In this document: positions 9,770-22,245 of the stretch, one piece after another | How positions within the stretch are numbered: position 1 is the stretch's first letter | Layout: each line of letters opens with the position of its first letter | DNA from: Penium margaritaceum | Lineage: Eukaryota; Streptophyta; Zygnematophyceae; Desmidiales; Peniaceae | Length of the DNA: 64,000 nucleotides | Assembly: GCA_023375785.1 (NCBI GenBank) | Contig: SZWC01000103.1 | Coordinates: 17,019-81,018 of the forward strand | Reading direction: 5' to 3' | Position numbers and translations under genes: made by a program | The notes under the pieces: generated by a model | The model's database searches: none | The model's input: the letters and a program-made list of their open reading frames with translations, nothing else | Told to the model about the DNA's origin: nothing

Positions 9770-12700
9770 TGGTCATGGTCAGTGGCACATGCCAACTTTG
9801 TCAAGGCACTGCGCACAATAGCCGTGCCAAGTCACCGGTTTTTTACCTTGTGTATACCTGTAAGGTCATGCATATTAGATGTACACTGTGATTGGGCACT
9901 TTGACCATGGTTGACTTGTGTTACGATTCGTAGACGTTAAGGTCACTTGGTAAACATTGTGGTCATGGTCAGTGGCACATGCCAACTTTGTCAAGTCATT
10001 GCACAAAACAGCCACACCGAGACACCAGTATTCTACCTTGTTTGTACCTGCAAGATCATGCCTAGTACATATGCACTGTGATTGGACACTCTGACCATGG
10101 CTGACTCGTGTTATGATCAATAGAAGTAAAAGTCACTTGGATACATTTGTAGTCATGGTCAGTGGCACGTGCCAACTTTGTCAAGGCATTGCGCACAATA
10201 GCCACACCGAGCCACCAGTATTCTACCTTGTTTGTACTTGCAAGATCATGCCTAGTACATCTGCACTGTGATTGGACACTCTGACCGTGGCTGACTCGTG
10301 CTATGAGTCATAGCCGCTTAAGGTACTTGGTAAACTTTGTGGTCATGGTCAGTGGCACATGCCAACTTTGTCAAGGCATTGCGCACAATCGTCGTGCCAA
10401 GCCACCGGTTCCTTATACTGTTCATTAATACAAGGTCATGCCTAGTACATGTGAACCGTGATTGGGCACTCTGACTGTAGCTGACTCGTGTTACGTTTTG
10501 TGGAAGATAAAGTCACTTGGTAGACTTTGTGGTCATGGTCAGTGGCACATGCCAACTTTGTCAATGCATTGCACACAATAGGCATGCCAAGCTACCACGT
10601 TGTGACCTTGTTTATACCTGCAACATCATGCATATTAGATGTGCACTGTGATTGGGCACTCTGACTGTGGTTGACTCGTGATACAATTCGTAGAAGTTAA
10701 AGTCACTTGGTAAACTTTGTGGTCATGGTCAGTGGCACATGCCAACATTGTCAAGGCATTGCACACAATCGCCATTCCGAGCCACTAGTATTCTACCTTG
10801 TTTGAACCTGTAAGATCCTGCCTAGTGCATCTGCACTGTGATTGGACACTCTGACCGTGGCTGACTCGTGTCATGATCAATACATGTAAAAGTCACTTGG
10901 ATACATTTGTGGACATGGTCAGTGGCACATGCCAACTTTGTCAAGGCATTGCACACAATAGTCACACCGAGCCACCCGTATTCTACCTTTTTTGCACCTG
11001 CAAGATCATGCCTAGTACATCTGCACTGTGATTGGACACTCTGACCGTGGGTGATGCGTGTTATGATTCATAGCCGTTTAAGGCACTTGGTAAACAGTGT
11101 GGTCATGGTCAGTGGCACATGCCAACTTTGTCAAGGCATTGCGCACAATAGCCGTGCCAAGCCACCGGTATATTACCTTGTTTATACCTGCAACGTCATG
11201 CAAATAAGATGTGCACTGTGGTTGGGCACTCTGAATGTCGCTGACTCGTGTTACGATTCGTAGAAGTTAAAGTCACTTGGTAAACGTTGTGGTCATGGTC
11301 AGTGGCACATGCCAACTTTGTCAAGGCATTGCGCACAATAGCCGTGCCAAGCNATTAGATGTGCACTGTGATTGGGCACTCTGAATGTGGCTGACTCGTG
11401 TTACGATTCGTAGAAGTTAAAGTCACTTGGTAAACTTTGTGGTCATTGTCAGTGGCACATGCCAACTTTGTCAAGTAATTGCGCACAATAGCCAAACCGA
11501 GACACCAGTATTCTACCTTGTTTGTCCCTGCAACATCATGCCTAATACATCTGCACTGTGATTGGACACTCTGACTGTGGCTGACTCGTGTTATGATCAA
11601 TAGAAGTAAAAGTCATTTGGATACACTTGTCGTCATGGTCATTGGCACATGCCAACTTTGTCATGGTATTGCGTACAATAGCCACACCGAGCCACCCGTA
11701 TTCTACCCTGTTTGCACCTTCAAGATGATGCCCAGTACATCTGCACTGTGATCGGACACTCAGACCATGGGTGACGCGTGTTATGATTCGTAACGTTTAA
11801 GGTACTTGGTAAACAGTGTGGTAATGGACAGTGGCACATGCCAACTTTGCCAAGGCATTGCGCACAATAGCCGTGCCAAGCCACTGGTTTTTTGCATTTT
11901 TTATACCTGCAAGGTCATGCATATTAGATGTGTACTATGTTTGGGCACTGTGATTGTGGCAGACTCGTGTTACGATTCGTAGAAGTTAAAGTCCCTTGGT
12001 AACCTTTGTGATCATGGTCACTGGCACATGCCAACTTTGTCAAGGCATTCTGCATAATAGCCACACCGAGCCACCAGTATTCTACCTTGTTTGCACCTTC
12101 AAGATCATGCATAGTACATCTGCACAGTGATTGGACACTCTGACCGTGGGTGACGCGTGTTATGATTCGTAGCCGTTTAAGGTACTTCGTAAACAGCGTG
12201 GTCATAGTCAGTGGCACATGCCAGCTTTGTCGAGACATTGCGCACAATAGCCGTGCCAAGCCACCCATTTTTGACCTTCTTTATACCTGCAAGGTCAAGC
12301 ATATTAGATGTGCACTATGATTGGGCACTCTGAATGTGGCTGACTCGTGTTACAATTCGTAGAAGTTAATGTCACTTGGTAAACTCTGTGGTCATGGTCA
12401 GTGGCACATGCCAACTTTGTCAAGACATTGCGCACAATAGCCGTGCCAAGCCACCGGTTTTTTACATTGTGTATACCTGTAAGGTCATGCATATTAGGTG
12501 TGCACTGTGATTGGGCACTTTGACCATGGTTGACTTGTGGTACGATTCGTAGAGGTTAAGGTCACTTGGTAAACTTTGAGGTCATGGTCAGTGGCACATG
12601 CCAACGTTGTCAAGTAATTGCACAAAATAGCGACACGGAGACAATAGTATTCTACCTTGTTTGTACCTGCAAGATCATGCCTAGTACATCTGCTCTGTGA

Positions 12701-15700
12701 TTGGTCACTCTGACCGTGGCTGACTCGTGTTACGATCAATAGAAGTAAAAGTCACTTGGATACATTTGTGGTCATGGTCAGTGGCACATGCCAACTTTGT
12801 CAAGGCATTGCGCACAATAGCCACACCGAGCCACCAGTATTCTACCTTGTTTGTACCTGTAAGATCATGCTTAGTACATGTGCTTTGTGATTGGACACTC
12901 TGACCGTGGCTGACTCGTGTTAGGAGTCATAGCCGTTTAAGGTACTTGGTAGACTTAATGGTCATGGTCAGTGGCACATGCCAACTTTGTCAAGACATTG
13001 CGCACAATAGCCGTGCTAAGCCACCCGTTTTCTACCTTCTTTATACCTGCAAGGTCATGCATATTAGATGTGCACTATGCTTGGGCACTCTGAATGTGGC
13101 TGACTCGTGTTACCATTCGTAGAAGTTAAAGTCACTTGGTAAACTTTGTGGTCATGGTCAGTGGCACATGGCAACTTTGTCAAGTCATTGCACAAAATAG
13201 CCACACCAAGACACCAGTATTCTACCTTGTTTGTACCTGCAAGATCATGCCTAGTACATCTGCACTGTGATTGGTCACTCTGACCGTGGCTGACTCGTGT
13301 TATGATAAATAGAAGTAAAAGTCACATGGATACATTTGTGGTCATGGTCAGTGGCACATGCCAACTTTGTCAAGGCATTGCGCACAATAGCCACACCAAG
13401 CCACCAGTAGTCTACCTTGTTTGTACCTGTAAGATCATGCCTAGAACATCTGCACTGTGATTGGAGACTCTGACCGTGGCTGGCTCGTGTTATGAGTCAT
13501 AGCCATTTAAGGTATTTGGTAGACTTTGTGGTCATGGTCAAAGGCACATGCCAACTTTGTCAAGGCATTGCGCACAATAGTCGTGCCAAGCCACCGGTTT
13601 TTAACCTTGTTTATTCTTGTAAGATCATGCCTAGTACATCTGAACTGTGATTGGGCACTCTGACAGTAGCTGACACATGTTACGATTTGTAGAAAATAAA
13701 GTCCCTTGGTATACTTTGTGGTCATGGTCAGTGGCACATGCCAACTTGGTCAAGGCATTGCGCACAATAGGCGTGCCAAGCCACCACTTTTTATCCTTTT
13801 TTATACCTGCAAGGTCATGCATATTAGATGTGCACTGTGATCTGGCACTCTGCCCGTGGTTGACTCGTGTTACGATTCGTAGAAGTTAAAATCACTTGGT
13901 AAACTTTGTGGTCATGGTCAGTGGCACATGCCAACATTGTCAAGGCACTGCGCACAATAGCCATTCCGAGCCACCAGTGTTCTACCTTGTTTGAACCTGT
14001 AAGATCATGCCCAGTACATCTGCACTGTGATTGGACACTCTGACCGTGGCTGACTCATGTTATGATCAATATATGTAAAAGTCACTTGGATACATTTGTG
14101 GTCATGGTCAGTGGCACATGCCAACTTTTTCAAGGCCTTGCGTACAATAGCCACACCGAGCCACCAGTATTCTACCCTGTTTTATACATGCAAGGTCATA
14201 CCCAGTATATCTGCACTGTGATTGGACACTCTGCCCGTGGCTGACTCGTATTGTGATTCATAGCCATTTAAGGTACTTAGTAAACGTTGTGGTCATGGTC
14301 AGTGGCACATGCCAACTTTGTCAAGGCATAGCGCAAAATAGCCACACCGAGCCACCAGTATTCTACCTTGTTTGTACCTGCAAGATCATGCCTAGCAGAT
14401 CTGTATTGTGATTGGACACTCTGACCGTGGCTGACTGGTGTTATGATCAATGGAAGTAAAAGTCACTTGGATATATTTGTGGTCACGGTCAGTGGAACAT
14501 GCCAACTTTGTCAAGGAATCGCGCACAATAGCCACACCGAGCCACCAGTATTCTACCTTATGTCTGTAAGGTCATGCCCTGTATATCTGCACTGTGACTG
14601 GACACTCTAACTGTGGCTGACTTGTGTTATGATTCATAGTCGTTAAATGTACTTGGTAAACTTTGTGGTCATGGTCAGTGGCACATGCCTACTTTGTTAA
14701 GGCATTGCGCACAATAGCCTTGCCAAGCCACCGGTTTTTTACCTTTTTTCTACCTGCAAGGTCATGCATATTAGATGTGCGTTCTGATTGGGCACTCTGA
14801 CCGTGGCTGACTCGTGTTATGATTCGTAGAAGTCAGAGTCACTTGGTAAACTTTGTTGTCATGGTCAGTGGCACATGCCAACTTTGTACAGGCATTGCGC
14901 ACAATAGCCACACCAAGCCACCAGTATTCTACCTTGTTTGTACCTGCAAGAGCATGCCTAGTACATCTGCACTGTGATTGGACACTATGACCGTGGCTGA
15001 ATCATGTTATGATCAATAGAAGTAACAGTCACTTGGTCACATTTGTGGTCATGGTCAGTGGCACATGCCAACTCTGTCAAGGCATTGCGCACAATAGCCA
15101 CACCGAGCCACCAGTATTTTACCTTGTTTATACATGTAAGGTCATGCCCAGTATATCTGCACCGTGATTGGACACTCTGACCGTGGCTGACTCGTGTTAT
15201 GATTCATATCCGTTTAAGGTACTTGGTAAACTTTGTGGTCATGGTCAGTGGCACATGCCAACTTTGTCAAGGCATTGCGCACAATAGCCGGGCCAAGCCA
15301 CCAGTTTTGTAGCTTGTTTATACCTGCAAGGTAATGCATATTAGATGTGCCTTGTGATTGGGCACTCTGACCGTGGCTGACTCGTGTTACGATTCGTAGA
15401 AGTTAAAGTCACCTGGTAAACTTTGTGGTCATGGTCAGTGGCACATGCCAATTTTGTCAATGCATTGCGCACAATAGCCGTACCAAGCCACCAGTGTTTT
15501 ACCTTGTTTATACCTGCAAGGTCATGCATGTTACATGTGCATTGTGCTTGGGCACTCTGACCGTGGCTGACTCGTGTTCTGATTCCTATAAGTTAAAGTA
15601 ACTTGGTAAACTATGTGGTCATGGTCAGTGGCACATGCCAACTTTGTCAAGGCATTGCCAAAATAGCCACACCAAGCCACTGGTGTTTTACCTTGTTTGT

Positions 15701-17376
15701 ACCTGCACTATCATGCTTAATACATCTGCACTGTGATTGGACACTCTGACCGTGGCTGACTCGTGTTATGATGAATAGACGTAAACGTCACTTGGATACA
15801 TTTGTGGTCATGGTCAGTGGCACATGCCAACTTTGTCAAGGCATTGCACACAATAGCCATACCCATCCACCATGATTCTACCTTGTTTATACCTGCAAGG
15901 TCATGCCCATTATATCTGCAATATGATTGGACACTCTGACTGTGGCTGACTTGTGTTATTATTCATAGCCGTTTAATGTACTCGGTAATCTTTGTGGTCA
16001 TGGTCAGTGGCACATGCCAACTTTGTCAAGGCATTGCGCACAGTAGCCGTGCCAAGCCACCGGTTTTTTACCTTGTTTATACCTGTAAGGTCATGCACAT
16101 TAGATGTGCGTTTTGATTGGGCACTCTGACCGTGGCTGACTCGTGTTATGATTCATAGAAGTCAAAGTCATTTGGATTGTTGTCATGGTCAGAGGCACAT
16201 GCCAACTTTGTCAAGGCATTACGCACAATAGCCACACCGAGCCACCAGCATTCTACCGTGTTTTATACCTGCAAGGTCATGTCCAGTATATCTGCACTGT
16301 GATAGGACACTCTGCCCGTGGCTGACTCGTGTTATGATTCATAGCCGTATATAGGTATTTGGTAAACTTTGTGGTCATGGTCAGTGGCACATGCCAACGT
16401 TGTCAAGGCATTGCGCACAATAGCCGTGCCAAGTCACCGGTTTTTTACCTTGTTTATACCTGCAAGGTCATGCATATTAGATGTGCATGGTGATTGGACA
16501 CTCTGACTGTGGCTGACTCGTGTTATGATCAATAGAAGTAAAAGTCACTTACATACATTTGTGGTCATGGTCAGTGGCACATGCCTACTTTGTCAAGGCA
16601 TAGCGTAAAATAGCCACATCGAGCCACCAGTATTCTACCTTGTTTTTATATGCAACATCATGCCTAGTACATATGTATCGTGATTGGACACTGTGACCGT
16701 GGGTGACTCGTGTCATGATCAATAGAAGTAAAGGTCACTTGGATACATTTGTGGTCATGGTCACTGGCACATGCCAACGTTGTCAAGGAGATTTGCACAA
16801 TAGCCACACCGAGCCACCAGTATTCTATCTTGTTTATACATGCAAGGTCATGCCTAGTATATCTGCACTGTGATTGGACACTCTGACTGTGGCTGAATGG
16901 TGTTATGATTCATAGCCGTTTAATGTACTTGGTAAACTTTGTGGTCATGGTCAGTGGCACATGCCAACTTTCTCAAGGCATTATGCACAATAGCCGTGCC
17001 AAGCCACGAGTTTCTTACCTTGTTTTTACCTACAAGGTTATGCATACTAGACGTGCGTTTTGATTGGGCACTCTGACCGTGGCTGACTCGTGTTATGATT
17101 CGTAGAAGTCAAAGTCACTTGGTAAACTTTGTCGTCATGGTCAGTGGCACATGCCAACTTTGTCAAGGCATTGCACACAATGGCCACACCGAGCCACCAG
17201 TATTCTACCTTGTTTGCACCTGCAAGATCATGCCTAGTACATCTGCATTGTGATTGGATACTCTGACCGTGGCTGACTCATGTTGTAATCAATAGAAGTA
17301 AAAGTCACTTGGATACATTTGTGGTCATGGTCAGTGGCACATGCTAACGTTGTCAGGGCATTGCACACAATAGCCA
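9770..17376 (+). repeat. 190-bp satellite, forward block 1 (about 40 monomers)
   Basis: Tandem 190-bp monomers are anchored by the conserved box ggtcatggtcagtggcacat, which recurs at 9961, 10151, 10341 and 10531. The first third of the monomer (to gcgcacaatagcc) is conserved. The rest exists in discrete versions: a middle reading gccaagccaccggtt or gagccaccagtattct, and a tail reading gattcgtagaagttaaag, gatcaatagaagtaaaag or gattcatagccgtttaag. Monomers differ by about 5-15% by eye. The roughly 60-residue open frames inside monomers are by-products. A single N at 11353 marks a join that skips about 41 bp. Confidence 0.95.
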
Positions 17377-17983
17377 CGTCAGAAAATACAAGGACTCTGA
17401 CAGAGGTCACTCCTCAAGAAAATACTGAGCTCTCAATAAGGGTTCAGGTCTTCACCTGAATCACCTTGGCAACGGTCTCTCAGTCGACCTAACCGTTAGA
17501 CCCGACAGTCCAAGTCATCCCCTAATAAACTGACACCTGTCATCCGCGTCCGGCTAGCGGAAAGAAGCCGTTGCTACTTGGTCCTATTCTGTCCTTTTTA
17601 TACCGAGGACGTTCATTCCCTTGAGTTAACCAGAACAGCTCTGTTCATCCTGTTCCCATTTGGTTCCGCGGCTTCGCCGCCGTGTCTTTGCTCTGCTCGC
17701 TCTTCGTATTCTTTGTCATTGCCAGCCCCTCTCAACGCTTCACCCCGTCACGCTCGCTCCTTCGCTTAGCTCTCATACTTCGTCAACCATCACTCATCTC
17801 GCTAGCACTCTTTCTCACATCAACCGTCTACCTCAGCTATCTCGCCTCTCAGCTTCTATCAGCTTCCGTGACTAAGTCCTCGGACCGTCCCTGCCTACGT
17901 CACTCCACTGACATATACTTGCGTGTTCTGACGCTTCTACCTGCTTTTGCCACTGCTTTTCTTGTGTCTCCATTCTTCTGACA
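17377..17983 (+). repeat. 5' LTR, 607 bp
   Basis: The LTR ends in ttcttctgaca directly before the primer-binding site. It contains a TATA-like tttttatacc at about 17594-17603 and the block cgtccggctagcggaaag, which is shared by all LTRs of this family in the window. The start is aligned on the 3' LTR. Confidence 0.85.
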
Positions 17984-17995
17984 TGGTATCAGAGC
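17984..17995 (+). promoter_or_regulatory. Primer-binding site (initiator-Met tRNA)
   Basis: tggtatcagagc follows the LTR with no spacer. It is the classic complement of the plant initiator methionine tRNA 3' end used to prime reverse transcription. Confidence 0.9.
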
Positions 17996-18017
17996 ACCAG
18001 GCAACATCACCTGGTGC
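17994..18017 (+). other. Hairpin abutting the primer-binding site
   Basis: Arms gcaccagg and cctggtgc pair perfectly (8 bp) around the 8-base loop caacatca. The hairpin overlaps the last two bases of the primer-binding site. Equivalent hairpins sit at the same place in the three other primer-binding sites of this family (28081-28104, 31082-31105, 44560-44583). A role in RNA dimerisation, packaging or primer placement is inference. Confidence 0.75.
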
Positions 18018-18457
18018 CCCGTAACTACGTCATCACTCTGCCGCCATCTTCCCGCCATCGCTTTCTCCTGCAATCCTTTGCCGCCGCTATCATCGTCCCA
18101 CGGCGCGTCGCTTCGCCAGCAGCTGACATCAGCAGCTCTGCCTGACAAGTTCTCCGCGCTGAAGAAACGCATTGTCATCCCAAGGAAGCCCTGCGCCCAT
18201 CTCCGCGCCCGTGGCCAACAACCGGTGACCTGTCGCCCACAGCAGGCGCAAGCAACTCTCGAGCGGCCGTCTGCCATCTGCTACCCGCTGCCCCTCATCT
18301 GCCTTCGCCTGCATTTCCTCCTCCTTCATCTCGCCTCTTCAGCTTCATCTGCTCCTTCATCACCGTAATCCTCAGCCCGCCCTCGTCCATCATCTCGAGC
18401 CACCCTCTCGCATCGCCGCCTCGTCTTGTCAATAGCTACAGGCAAAACTGCCGCCGT

Positions 18458-18740
18458 CAGGATATCGGACACCACAAGTCTTCCTGCTTCCACTTCCGAG
18501 CCAACTAGGGAACAAGTCGTCACTCTCCTGACATCAGCGGTCCAGTGGACCTCCTTGCTGCGTGACTCCCTCTGCTGCAACCAACCTCCTATAGCGAACA
18601 GGATATCGGACACCAATACTCTTCTTGTTCCCATTTCCGAGCCAACTGGGGAACAAGCCGTCACTCTCTTGAACGCAAGAAGAAGTGGTTGTGATCTCTC
18701 TGCTGCGTCGCCTCTCACCACGCCTCCCTCCGCTCGCATC
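18458..18740 (+). repeat. Leader tandem repeat, module 1 (period 141 bp, 2 copies)
   Basis: caggatatcggacacc recurs at 18458 and 18599, each followed by gagccaactnggggaacaag and cgtcactctc. The same module, at a 142-bp period, occurs in the relatives at 30402-30690 (minus) and 45045-45290 (plus). Confidence 0.75.
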
Positions 18741-18930
18741 GCTCCCTATCCCTCTTCTCCTTCATCATCATCAGCCTTCGGTCTTCATCTTCATTTGCCT
18801 CCATCACTCCTCCTCGCTCCAGCCTCCTCAGCTTCATCAGACGTCCGTCTTCTGCCTCGTCTTCATCTCTCCGTCATCAGCATTCTCCGCACCGCCTTCG
18901 CATCCATCATCGTCATCAACAGCATCCCTT

Positions 18931-19610
18931 CGCGCACGTGGTTTCATCCCTGCGCGCACTCATCAATCAATCGATTCATTAGCTTCCGCATCGCTTCCAG
19001 CTCGGCACAAGGATCCGCCCGGTCGCATCGCCTTTTTCTGTGATGACCTGCGCCCACGCCAAAACTTCCTTCTGCGCACGTGGTTCCGTCCCAGCACCCA
19101 CTCATCAATCAATCGCTTCCTCCGCTTCCGCAATCGCTTCCAGCTTGGCACAAGGATCCACCCGGTCGCATCGTCTTTTTTCGCGACGACCTGCAGCCAC
19201 ACCAAAACCTCCTTCAAGCACACGCGACTCGCCCCTGCGCTCACTTAGCCATCATTATCAGCCTCCACTTTCATCATCAGCAATCATCAATATCTGTGAT
19301 CGGCATAAATATCTGCATGAGCTAGCTGCCCGCTTCCGTAGCAGTCTGCACCCACGCCGGCAGGAGATTTCTCGCGACGCGTCGGCATCTACCTTCTCCT
19401 TGCCGCATCCTACTCCCTTACTTAAATCACGCACGAGGTCTTGCCCCTGCACCCACTCCATCATGCATTGTTCCTCTGCCATTATCTGCTTCCTCTTCGC
19501 TCGGCACAAGGATCCGCCCGGTCACATCGCCTATTCCGCGATAACCTGCGTCCACACCGAAAACATCTGTCGTGCACGCAGTTTCACCCCTGCACTCACT
19601 TCTCGGCTTT
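18931..19610 (+). repeat. Leader tandem repeat, module 2 (period about 143 bp)
   Basis: These are degenerate copies of a unit containing gcacgtggtttcatccc, cactcatcaatcaatc and ggatccgcccggtcgcatcg. They begin near 18931, 19074, 19218, 19428 and 19571. The first three are regularly spaced at about 143 bp. The module is also present in the minus-strand relative at 29683-30130. Confidence 0.7.
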
Positions 19611-19867
19611 AGAATCATTCGTAGTCATCAGCCTCTTCATCACTTGCTCGCCACACGAATTCTTCCAATCAAACCGCCAACTCACAACAACCCGCGTCCT
19701 CCACAACACAGTCGCCCTTACTTCAACACCCACTCGATCATCTTGCCGCCCTTCTTCATCATCGGCCTCCCTCTACCAGCAACCTCTACAGCATCACACC
19801 TGCCTCTCAAATCCTAGTCTCTCCTACACTCTCCTCATCTACCGCGTCGTCCTTTCAACTGCAAGTC

Positions 19868-20620
19868 ATGTCCCAGCATGCTCTTGCAATTCCTGTCCTT
19901 GCTGCCAACGGAGAATGCGCTACAGCATGGGAATTTGCTGTCATCAGGCACGCACAATGGTGGACACTGTATCCCCATCGTGGTGATCGCATGCTCCTTG
20001 GCCACTATGAGCACCAGCACACAGGTCGCGGACAGTCACAGCTATATGAGAGATCTCTTCGCACTATCTGTGATCTACTCCGTCCTTGTCTTCATCCATC
20101 ATACCATCACCATTTGCTGGAGCCTCGTACCGGACCTCTCATTTGGGAGCAAATTCTTCATCAAGCCTCATGGAGAAACTGGATTGACAGGACATGCTAC
20201 AATGCAACCTACATTATCCCTGCCCCAGTCCAGGTTCTCATGCTCACCACACAAGCTGGAGAAAGTGATGGACGACCGCTTCCAGTTTCCGCACGAGACT
20301 AGATGGATCAGGTTCTTCAGTGGCTATTTCCTTCCCTTTTGTATGGCTTTGGCCTAACAGACCGTTTGCTTGGAGACCGCCTCAACCTCAACCCATTGCC
20401 AGCGGAGGAGTCAAATGCTCTCTATGCATCAGCCGACAGGCAAGAAAAACTCGATTCAAGGAGATAGTTCCTGCCCGCCTACACGCTCTGGTGAACTCCC
20501 ATCCAGGAGACCTTGGAGCAATGTGGCACCACCTTCTTTCCTCCTGCAGAGTGACCATGTCGTCAACCAAGAGAAAACGATACTCCCATCGACAGAGAGT
20601 CACGTGACCTCTGTCTGATT
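19868..20620 (+). pseudogene. Gag-like coding tract of the non-autonomous LTR element
   Basis: This is the only protein-like tract in the element. An N-terminal module (about 19889-20014) aligns without gaps over 42 residues with the tract at 29410-29535 (minus). It shares P-x-L, G, W, V and a closing L-L-G-x-Y-E-H. A C-terminal module at 20479-20547 shares 13 of 23 residues with 28768-28836 (minus): L-H-x-L-V, H-P-x-D, A-M-W, L-L and C. The W and L-L-G spacing recalls copia-type Gag N-termini, but no zinc knuckle is seen. It would form a capsid-like particle protein if Gag-related (inference). It is broken, with a few breaks. Confidence 0.6.
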
Positions 20621-20621
20621 C

Positions 20622-20629
20622 AAGGGGGG
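20622..20629 (+). promoter_or_regulatory. Polypurine tract
   Basis: aagggggg lies immediately before the 3' LTR start tgtcag. This is the expected site of plus-strand priming. Confidence 0.85.
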
Positions 20630-21236
20630 TGTCAGAAAATACAAGGACTCTGACTGAGGTCACTCCTCAAGAAAATACTGAGCTCTCAATAAGGGTTCAG
20701 GTCCTCACCTGAATCACCTTGGCAACGGTCTCTTGGTCAACCTAACCGTTAGACCCGATAGTCCAAGTCATCCCCTAATAAACTGACACCTGTAATCCAC
20801 GTCCGGCTAGCGGAAAGAAGCCGTTGCTACTTTGTCCTGTTCTGCCCTTTTTATACTGAGGACGTTCATTCCCTTGAGTTAACCAGAACAGCTCTACTCA
20901 TCCTGTTCCCATTTGGTTCCGCGGCTTCACCACCGTGTCTTCGCTCTGCTCGCTCCTCGCATTCTTTGTCTTCACCAGCCCCTCTCAACGCTTCGCAACG
21001 TCACTCTCGCTCCTTCGCTCAGCTCTCACACTCCGCCAACGATCACTCATGTCGCCAGCACTCTTTCGCACATCAACCGTCTACATCATCTATCTCGCCT
21101 CTCAGCTTCTATCAGCTTCCGTGACTAACTCCTCGGACCGCCCTCGCCTACGTCACTCCGCTGACGCATACTTGCGTGTTTTGACGCTTTTGCTTGCTTC
21201 TGCTGCTGCTTTTTTCGTGTCTGCATTCTTCAGACA
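20630..21236 (+). repeat. 3' LTR, 607 bp
   Basis: It is the same length as the 5' LTR and about 8% different by eye. It starts tgtcagaaaatac and ends cttcagaca. Satellite resumes at 21237 with gactcgtgttatgatcaa. A TATA-like ttttatac lies at about 20848-20856. Confidence 0.88.
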
Positions 21237-22245
21237 GACTCGTGTTATGATCAATAGAAGTAAAAATCACTTGGATACATTTGTGGTCACGGTCAATGGC
21301 ACAGGCCAACATTGTCAGGGCATTGCACACAATAGCCACACCGAGCCACCAGTAATTTACCTTGTTTATACCTGTAAGGTCATCCCCAATATATCTGCAC
21401 TGTGATTGGACACTCTGACCGTGGCTGACTCGTGTTATGATTCATAGCCGTTTAAGGTACTTGGTAAACTTTGTGGTCATGGTCAGTGGCACATGCCAAC
21501 TTTGTCAAGGCATTGCGCACAATAGCTGGGCCAAGCCACCAGTTGTTTAACTTGTTTATACCAGCAAGGTCATGCATATCATATTTGCACTATGAGTGGG
21601 CACTCTGACCATGGCTGACTCGTGTTATGATCCGTAGAAGTTAAAGTCACTTGGTAAACTTTGTGGTCATGGTCAGTGGCACATGCCATTTTTGTCAAGG
21701 CATTGCGCACAATAGCCGTGCCAAGCCACTGGTTTTTTACCTTTTCTTGACCTGCAAGGTCATGCATGTTAGATGTACACTGTGATTGGGCACTCTGATC
21801 GTGGCTGACTTGTGTTACGATTCGTAGAAGTTAAAGTCACTTGGTAAACTTTGTGGTCATGGTCAGTGGCACATGCCAACTTTGTCAAGGCGTTGCGCAC
21901 AATAGCCACACCAAGCCACCAATGTTTTATCTTGTTTGTACCTGTGAGATCATGCCTAATACATCTGCACGCAGATAGGAGTATCTGACCGTGGCTGACT
22001 CGTGTTATGATGAATAGAAGTAAAGTCACTTGGATACATTTGTGGACATGGTCAGTGGCACATGCCAACTTTTTCAGGGCATTGCACACAATAGCCACGC
22101 CCATCCACCATTATTCTACCTTGTTTATACCTGCAAGATCATGCCCATTATAACTGGACTGTGATTGGACACGCTGACCGTGGCTGACCCGTGTTATGAT
22201 TCAAAGCCGTTTAATGTACTTGGTAAACTTTGTGGTCATGGTCAG
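21237..22245 (+). repeat. 190-bp satellite, forward, about 5 monomers
   Basis: This is the same satellite in the same orientation as 9770-17376, between two LTR elements. It ends with the 5-bp target site gtcag of the copia element. Confidence 0.93.
22241..22245. repeat. Target site duplication, left (gtcag)
   Basis: gtcag precedes the LTR start and recurs right after the LTR end at 34914-34918. Removing the element restores a normal satellite monomer (ggtcatg-gtcag-tggcacatg). Confidence 0.92.

Larger units (their letters stand above)
17377..21236 (+). mobile_element. Non-autonomous LTR retrotransposon (Gag-like only)
   Basis: This element has two 607-bp LTRs (17377-17983 and 20630-21236), an initiator-Met primer-binding site, a 2.6-kb internal region and a polypurine tract. 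The internal part holds leader tandem repeats and a Gag-like coding tract at the 3' side. No protease, integrase, reverse transcriptase or RNase H motif is visible in any frame, and the Gag-like tract reaches close to the polypurine tract. The LTRs differ at roughly 45-55 sites (about 8% by eye), so it is an old insertion. The flanks show no target duplication, and about half a satellite monomer is missing across the site. The coding tract is broken, with a few breaks. Confidence 0.85.

Noticed and set aside
9770-17376. CRISPR-like or gene-cluster interpretation of the 190-bp repeats
   Set aside because: Repeats are contiguous without unique spacers, are far longer than CRISPR repeats, and sit among eukaryotic LTR elements.
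17984-17995. tRNA gene suggested by tggtatcagagc
   Set aside because: Only the 12-base complement of the tRNA 3' end is present, at the LTR boundary. It is a primer-binding site.
18426-19612. S/H/P-rich open frames in the leader of the non-autonomous element
   Set aside because: They overlap tandem leader repeats, occur in two or three frames at once, and are not shared as protein with the relative at 28704-31103.
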